From assembly GCA_963728075.1 (NCBI GenBank), contig CAVSIP010000003.1, positions 620,001 to 684,000 on the forward strand: 64,000 nucleotides of DNA. The letters run 5' to 3'. Below are positions 60,252-64,000 of this stretch, piece after piece. Position numbers and translations under genes: made by a program. The stretch comes from CAVSIP01 sp963728075 (GTDB lineage Bacteria > Actinomycetota > Actinomycetes > JAFAQI01 > DASSKL01). The first letter of the stretch is position 1; every line of letters starts with the position of its first letter. Under the pieces are notes generated by a model, which was not told the origin of the DNA, did not search any database, and was given only the letters and a program-made list of their open reading frames with translations.

Positions 60252-61080
60252 GGTCGAGGTCCTCGGCGCCGAGCCCCGGCCACCGCTGCCCCGATGGGTC
60301 CGGCTGCTGGCGTGGGCCGTCGCCGCGGGAGCCGTCGTAGCCGTGGTCGCGAACACCGTCTGGCGGGCGGCTCCGACGGCGGCGCTGCGCGTGGAGTCCG
60401 TACACGCCGTGCCGGGCGCGGACGAGGTGCGCCTGCAGCTGCAGGTGCACAACGCGGGGGCCCAGCCGGTCCCGCTGACGTCGGTCGCGCTGTCGGCGAC
60501 CGGGCTGTCGGCGCACCGCGCCGCCGACGGCGCGCGGGCGATCGCTGCAGGGGGGACGGCGACCGTGGTGCTCTCTGCCGAGGTCGCCTGCCCGGCCGCC
60601 GCCCAGGCGGGTGACGCCGTGCTCACGGTCGCCGGGACAGGCGTGCAGCTCGCGCGCGTCCCGGCCTGGCAGCGGGAGCTCCGGCGGATCTGCACCGACG
60701 GCCCGCCCCCGAGCGTGGCGCTGGCCACGGGTGGTGGGGCACCGTCCGGGGTCGGGGACGCGGTGCTGCAGCCCGTGCGGCTGCGCAACGGGGCGGACCG
60801 GCCGGTCGAGCTGCGCGAGGTCTGGTCGTCCACGCCCGGCGTGGCCGCGCTCGTCGCGCCGTGGCCGCCGGTTGCCGTCGCCCCGGGCGTGACCCGGACC
60901 CTGCACGTCTACTGGTCGATCAGCGACTGCGCCCAGGCCCGCCTCGGGGACCAGCCCGTGCTGCGTGCCCGCGTCGCCTTCACGGGCGCGGCACCGTACC
61001 GCGTGGTCGCGCTGGCCGAGGCCGCGCTGCGCGCGCCGCTGGCCGCGCTCGTCAGGGCTCAGTGCCCGGGCGTCTCCTGA
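60238..61080 (+). CDS. Membrane-anchored protein with Ig-like extracellular domains, unknown function
   Basis: 280 residues from GTG 60238 with GGAG before it, overlapping the CoA-transferase end by 14 bases. A short cytoplasmic N-terminus and one membrane helix (VRLLAWAVAAGAVVAVVANT) precede two beta-sandwich-like segments (RLQLQVHNAGAQPVPLTSVA, LQPVRLRNGADRPVELREVW). The phrase hNaGaxPv in both suggests a duplicated fold like the DUF11/Ig type. Conserved Cys residues may form disulphides outside. I do not recognise a named family. Confidence 0.6.
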   Translation: MTRPEVEVLGAEPRPPLPRWVRLLAWAVAAGAVVAVVANTVWRAAPTAALRVESVHAVPGADEVRLQLQVHNAGAQPVPLTSVALSATGLSAHRAADGARAIAAGGTATVVLSAEVACPAAAQAGDAVLTVAGTGVQLARVPAWQRELRRICTDGPPPSVALATGGGAPSGVGDAVLQPVRLRNGADRPVELREVWSSTPGVAALVAPWPPVAVAPGVTRTLHVYWSISDCAQARLGDQPVLRARVAFTGAAPYRVVALAEAALRAPLAALVRAQCPGVS

Positions 61081-61934
61081 GCCGAGGCGCCCGTGACCAC
61101 GTCGCTGATGGCGTGGGCGAGGACCTGCGCGCCCTGCCGGCTCGGGTGGATGTCACAGCCCCCGCCGGCCGTGCGTGCCAGGAGCCCGGCCGCGCACGCG
61201 TCACCGCCGGCGGCCTGCGCGGCCCGCTGGAAGGCGCTGTACCCGTCCGCCACGTCGGCGCCGACCGTGGCGGCGGCCTTCGTCAGGGTGCCGTTGAGCA
61301 TGGACATGCCGGCCGCCACCGCCCCGTTGCCGGGCTGCGGGTCGTAGTAGGTGAGCACGACGATGCGCCCGGGGTAGACGTCGCGGATGCGGCGAAGGGC
61401 GGTGTCCAGGTTGGCGCTCAGCCGGCCCAGCGCCGTGGTGAGCTCACCGGGGCCGAGGCAGTGCCCCGGGGTGTCGCGCTGGCAGGCGAACAGGTCGTTG
61501 GCGCCCAGCGTCAGGGTCACCAGCCGGGTCTGCGGATGCGCCCGCAGGTACGCGACCGCGAAGTCCTCCTGCGTGCCGGAGTACGACACGTGCAGCGGGT
61601 ACGCGCTGCGGTACGGCCGGCAGACGTTGTCGGTCCCGGTCGGGGAGAGGAAGCCGCCGGACGCCTCTCCGGGGCACGCCGCGTTGACCAGTCGCAGCCC
61701 CAGCGTGCGGGCGACGTACGTCGGGTACCCCACGAACTGCGCGGCGTCGGCGCGGTCGCGGGCGGGGTCGGTGCCGAAGACGACCGAGTCGCCGAGTGCG
61801 AGGTACGTGGCCGCCGTGGCCTGTGCGGACGGGCTGCTGGCGCCCGCCGACGGCGCGGGTGAACCGCTGTCACAGGCGGTGGCCGTGACAGCGGCCAGCA
61901 GCAGGGCGATGAGCAGCCCTCGCAGCCGGCGCAT
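61059..61934 (-). CDS. SGNH/GDSL hydrolase lipoprotein
   Basis: 291 residues from ATG 61934. Lipobox-like Cys21 (AVTATAC) and a Ser/Pro/Ala linker. SGNH blocks: YLALGDSVVFGT with nucleophile Ser50, Gly-block GFLSPTGTDN, LTLGANDLFA (Asn of block III) and GCDIHPSRQGAQVLAHAI with the Asp-His pair. Secreted esterase, acyl-hydrolase or deacetylase. Several Cys residues suggest disulphides outside the cell. It follows the GNAT gene by ten bases in the same direction; the last 22 bases overlap the convergent membrane-protein gene. Confidence 0.9.
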   Translation of the reverse strand: MRRLRGLLIALLLAAVTATACDSGSPAPSAGASSPSAQATAATYLALGDSVVFGTDPARDRADAAQFVGYPTYVARTLGLRLVNAACPGEASGGFLSPTGTDNVCRPYRSAYPLHVSYSGTQEDFAVAYLRAHPQTRLVTLTLGANDLFACQRDTPGHCLGPGELTTALGRLSANLDTALRRIRDVYPGRIVVLTYYDPQPGNGAVAAGMSMLNGTLTKAAATVGADVADGYSAFQRAAQAAGGDACAAGLLARTAGGGCDIHPSRQGAQVLAHAISDVVTGASAQETPGH

Positions 61935-61944
61935 GGCAGGCACG

Positions 61945-62511
61945 CTAGCCCCCGTCCGGCCCGGCCGGCAGGTCGATGACGTCCTCGACCAGCCCTGCGG
62001 CGAAGCGCCGTGCCTCCGGGAGGTCGGCGGCGGACAGCAGCTCCACGACCGGCCGGTTGCCCGCCAGGAACAGCGCCGTGAAGTGCCGGATCCCGCGCTG
62101 CACCGCGGCGACGCCGAGCCTCCGCACGAGCGCGGTGGCCAGGCCGACGTGCCGCCAGTCAGGGGCGACGGCGACCGCGATCTCCGCGCTGTCGCTCCCC
62201 GGGGTGCCCTCGTAGCGAGCGATACCGACACCCTGGCCGCTGTCGTCGAACGCCACCAGGGCCAGCCGGGTGCGGTAGTCCAGCTCGGTCAGCCGGCGAA
62301 GGGTCTGCTCGGTGAGCGCGGGTGCGCCGCCGAGGAAGCGCCCGTGAACCGTCTCCGCGTCGGCCGTGCGGATGGCCTCCGCCAGAGCGGAGCGGTCACC
62401 GGGCAGCAGCGGACGGATGAAGGCCCGCCGCCCGTCGTCGAGCACCACGTGCCGTTCGAGGTCGGCGGGGTAGCCGACCGGGAGCTTCGGCGACCGCGCG
62501 CGCGACACCAT
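61945..62511 (-). CDS. GNAT-family acetyltransferase
   Basis: 188 residues from ATG 62511. N-terminal RRAFIRPLLPGDRSALAEAI is the family opening strand-helix. EIAVAVAPDWRHVGLATALV includes the acetyl-CoA pyrophosphate loop R-x-x-G-x-A/G, here RHVGLA, a slightly altered version. The C-terminal half has RHFTALFLAGNRPVVELLSA. It resembles the GNAT domain found in protein lysine acetyltransferases linked to acyl-CoA synthetases, but no cyclic nucleotide or other regulatory domain is attached. It lies divergently next to a phenylacetate-CoA ligase-like gene, a possible target (inference). Confidence 0.8.
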   Translation of the reverse strand: MVSRARSPKLPVGYPADLERHVVLDDGRRAFIRPLLPGDRSALAEAIRTADAETVHGRFLGGAPALTEQTLRRLTELDYRTRLALVAFDDSGQGVGIARYEGTPGSDSAEIAVAVAPDWRHVGLATALVRRLGVAAVQRGIRHFTALFLAGNRPVVELLSAADLPEARRFAAGLVEDVIDLPAGPDGG

Positions 62512-62557
62512 GATCAAGGGGTACCAAGAAGCGGGCCTGCCGCCTAGAGTCCGACGG

Positions 62558-63865
62558 GTGGACCACCGGGACCGCATCCCCATCGAGGAGCGCCGTGCGC
62601 TGCAGTCGCGCCGGCTCGCCGAGCAGGTCGAGCGGCTGTCGGCCAGCGCGTCCCCGTACTGGCGGGAGAAGCTCGCCGGGGTTGCCGCGGTCGGTGGGCT
62701 GCCCGACCTGCAGCGGCTCCCGTTGACCGTGAAGGACGAGTTCCGGACGAACTACCCCCTGGGCATGCTGGCCGTCGACGAGCGGGAGCTCGTACGGGTG
62801 CACGCGTCGAGCGGGACGAGCGGCAAGCCGACGATCGTCGCCTACACCGCGGCGGACGTCTCCGTCTTCGCCGAGGTGAACGCCCGGGCGCTCATGCACG
62901 CGGGCGCGACGTCCGACGACGTCATCCACGTCGCCTACGGATACGGCCTGTTCACCGGCGGCCTCGGCCTGCACTTCGGCGTGGAGCGGCTCGGCGCGAC
63001 CGCGGTGCCCGCGTCCGGCGGCAACGTCGCCTTCCAGCTGCCGCTGCTGGTCGACCTCGCCGCGCGGGGGCTGTGTGCCACGCCGTCGTTCGCGCTGCTG
63101 CTCGCGGAGCGCGCGGCCGAGGCCGGCGTACGGGGGCTGCGCGTCCGCTACGGGGTGTTCGGTGCGGAGCCCTGGTCGGAGTCGCTGCGGGCGAAGCTCG
63201 AGGACGACTGGAGCACGCTCACCGGCGAGCCGTTCGACGCGTGCGACATCTACGGGCTGTCGGAGGTCATCGGCCCCGGCGTGGCGATGGAGTGCCGCGA
63301 GGGCAAGGGCGCGCTGCACGTGATGGACGACCACTTCCTGCCCGAGGTGGTCGACCCCGACACCGGCGACCCGTTGCCACCCGGCGAGACCGGCGAGCTC
63401 GTCCTCACCACCCTGACGAAGCAGGCCATGCCGGTGCTGCGCTACCGGACCCGCGACCTGACCCACCTGGTCGACGGGCCCTGCCCCTGCGGCCGGACCA
63501 CGCAGCGCATCGCCCGTTTCACCGGGCGGGTGGACGACATGCTCGTCGTCCGGGGCGTCAACGTCTTCCCGTCGCAGGTCGAGCGCCTGCTGCTGGCCGA
63601 CGAGTCCCTCGGCGCGCAGTACGCGATCATCGTCGACCGCCGGCACCCGATGGCCGAGCTCGAGGTCCGCGTGGAGCTGGCCGAGCCCGGCACCGACGAG
63701 ACCGTGAAGGCGGTCGCTGCGCGCCTGCAGGAGACCGTGTCCACGGTGCTGCGCGTCCGTACGGCGGTGACGGTGCTGCCTCCGGGCACCCTGCCCCGCC
63801 AGGAGGTCGGCAAGGCGCGCCGCGTCTTCGAGCAGGTGGACGAGAGCGACCCCCTGCCGGGCTGA
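62558..63865 (+). CDS. Phenylacetate-CoA ligase-like adenylating enzyme
   Basis: 435 residues from GTG 62558, eight bases after TAGAGT (62545-62550), a likely -10, so probably leaderless. PaaK-type ANL enzyme: short N-terminal helix region, LPLTVKDEFRTNYPLGML, phosphate loop VHASSGTSGKPTIVAYT, DIYGLSEVIGPGVAMECREG, and C-terminal lid RYRTRDLTHLVDG then GRVDDMLVVRGVNVFPSQVE. An aryl or alkyl acid is activated as CoA ester; substrate preference is not visible. No other paa genes are in the window, so it may act on another aromatic or hydrophobic acid. Confidence 0.88.
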   Translation: MDHRDRIPIEERRALQSRRLAEQVERLSASASPYWREKLAGVAAVGGLPDLQRLPLTVKDEFRTNYPLGMLAVDERELVRVHASSGTSGKPTIVAYTAADVSVFAEVNARALMHAGATSDDVIHVAYGYGLFTGGLGLHFGVERLGATAVPASGGNVAFQLPLLVDLAARGLCATPSFALLLAERAAEAGVRGLRVRYGVFGAEPWSESLRAKLEDDWSTLTGEPFDACDIYGLSEVIGPGVAMECREGKGALHVMDDHFLPEVVDPDTGDPLPPGETGELVLTTLTKQAMPVLRYRTRDLTHLVDGPCPCGRTTQRIARFTGRVDDMLVVRGVNVFPSQVERLLLADESLGAQYAIIVDRRHPMAELEVRVELAEPGTDETVKAVAARLQETVSTVLRVRTAVTVLPPGTLPRQEVGKARRVFEQVDESDPLPG

Positions 63866-63911
63866 CCCGCCCGGTCGTGTCCTCGGCCGGCCGGCCGGGA
63901 ACGTCGCAGGC

Positions 63912-64000
63912 ATGAACCCCACCATCAAGGAGCGATCGAGCCCGGTCCGCCCGGCGGGCACCGGCAAGGGTGCCTGGCTGGCCGCACTGGAACGCGGTTC
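63912..64000 (+). CDS. N-terminal fragment of a gene cut by the window end
   Basis: ATG 63912 opens a frame that stays open to the window edge (MNPTIKERSSPVRPAGTGKG, then AWLAALERG). Nothing identifies it. It starts 46 bases after the phenylacetate-CoA-ligase-like gene in the same direction and may be co-transcribed. Confidence 0.35.
   Translation, partial: MNPTIKERSSPVRPAGTGKGAWLAALERG

Noticed and set aside
62396..63967. 523-codon minus-strand frame opposite the PaaK-like gene
   Set aside because: The plus strand has all ANL motifs in frame; the antisense product has none.

Overview
The window looks like chromosomal DNA of a high-GC actinobacterium. It has GTG/TTG starts, leaderless-looking promoters, NarL-type two-component pairs, SARP, PucR and tandem-GntR regulators, F420/PPOX-type proteins and many exported proteins with Ala/Pro-rich linkers. 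I cannot assign a genus. Base composition is uneven: hand-counted 60-base lines at 3601 and 13321 hold 38 and 37 G+C, while lines at 19021 and 47281 hold 43 and 42. The first ~16.8 kb is therefore visibly less GC-rich than the rest.

Region 1 (1-16140) is a catabolic and uptake block: the end of an amidohydrolase, two closely related cytochrome P450s, a PPOX-fold protein, a DUF445 membrane protein, an AMP-forming acyl-CoA ligase and a convergent acyl-CoA dehydrogenase. Between them lies an operon for a branched-chain-amino-acid-type (LIV) importer. The operon starts with a regulator made of two GntR-FCD units fused in tandem. It continues with an exported, C-terminally anchored protein and a membrane-tethered substrate-binding protein. 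It ends with one 1265-residue polypeptide carrying both permeases and both ATPases. A palindromic motif is shared between promoters here. The content suggests uptake, CoA activation, hydroxylation and beta-oxidation of a hydrophobic (steroid-, terpene- or alkyl-acid-like) substrate.

Region 2 (16.2-17.6 kb) is a scar zone: a decayed HigBA-like toxin-antitoxin pair, a degenerate tRNA 3' end (T-arm, acceptor strand and CCA), and an intact AbiEi-like antitoxin followed by a 19-codon stub of its toxin. It coincides with the composition change and looks like the edge of an integrated island.

Region 3 (17.7-32.3 kb) holds a large ATPase regulator joining LuxR-like and SARP modules, small exported or membrane proteins, an AOC-barrel protein, a NarL-type kinase/regulator pair, two secreted phosphoesterases, a DMT-type transporter, a PAS-EAL phosphodiesterase and an XRE regulator.

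Region 4 (32.3-45.4 kb) holds a subtilase-like protein with FG-GAP repeats next to a ceramidase-like hydrolase, a SnoaL/NTF2-fold protein, a pair of acyl-CoA dehydrogenases likely to form a heteromer, a xylose/ribose-type ABC importer and a universal stress protein.

Region 5 (45.6-64.0 kb) holds PEP synthase, a TetR-SRPBCC pair with a leaderless promoter, a PAS kinase with a receiver-only regulator, a PhyH-type dioxygenase, a CAP-domain protein with a frameshifted membrane anchor, a beta-carbonic-anhydrase-like protein, a PucR regulator with an ArsB/NhaD-type transporter, a YncE-like propeller lipoprotein, a family III CoA-transferase, an SGNH hydrolase, a GNAT acetyltransferase and a phenylacetate-CoA-ligase-like enzyme. 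No rRNA, complete tRNA, CRISPR array or intact insertion sequence was seen.
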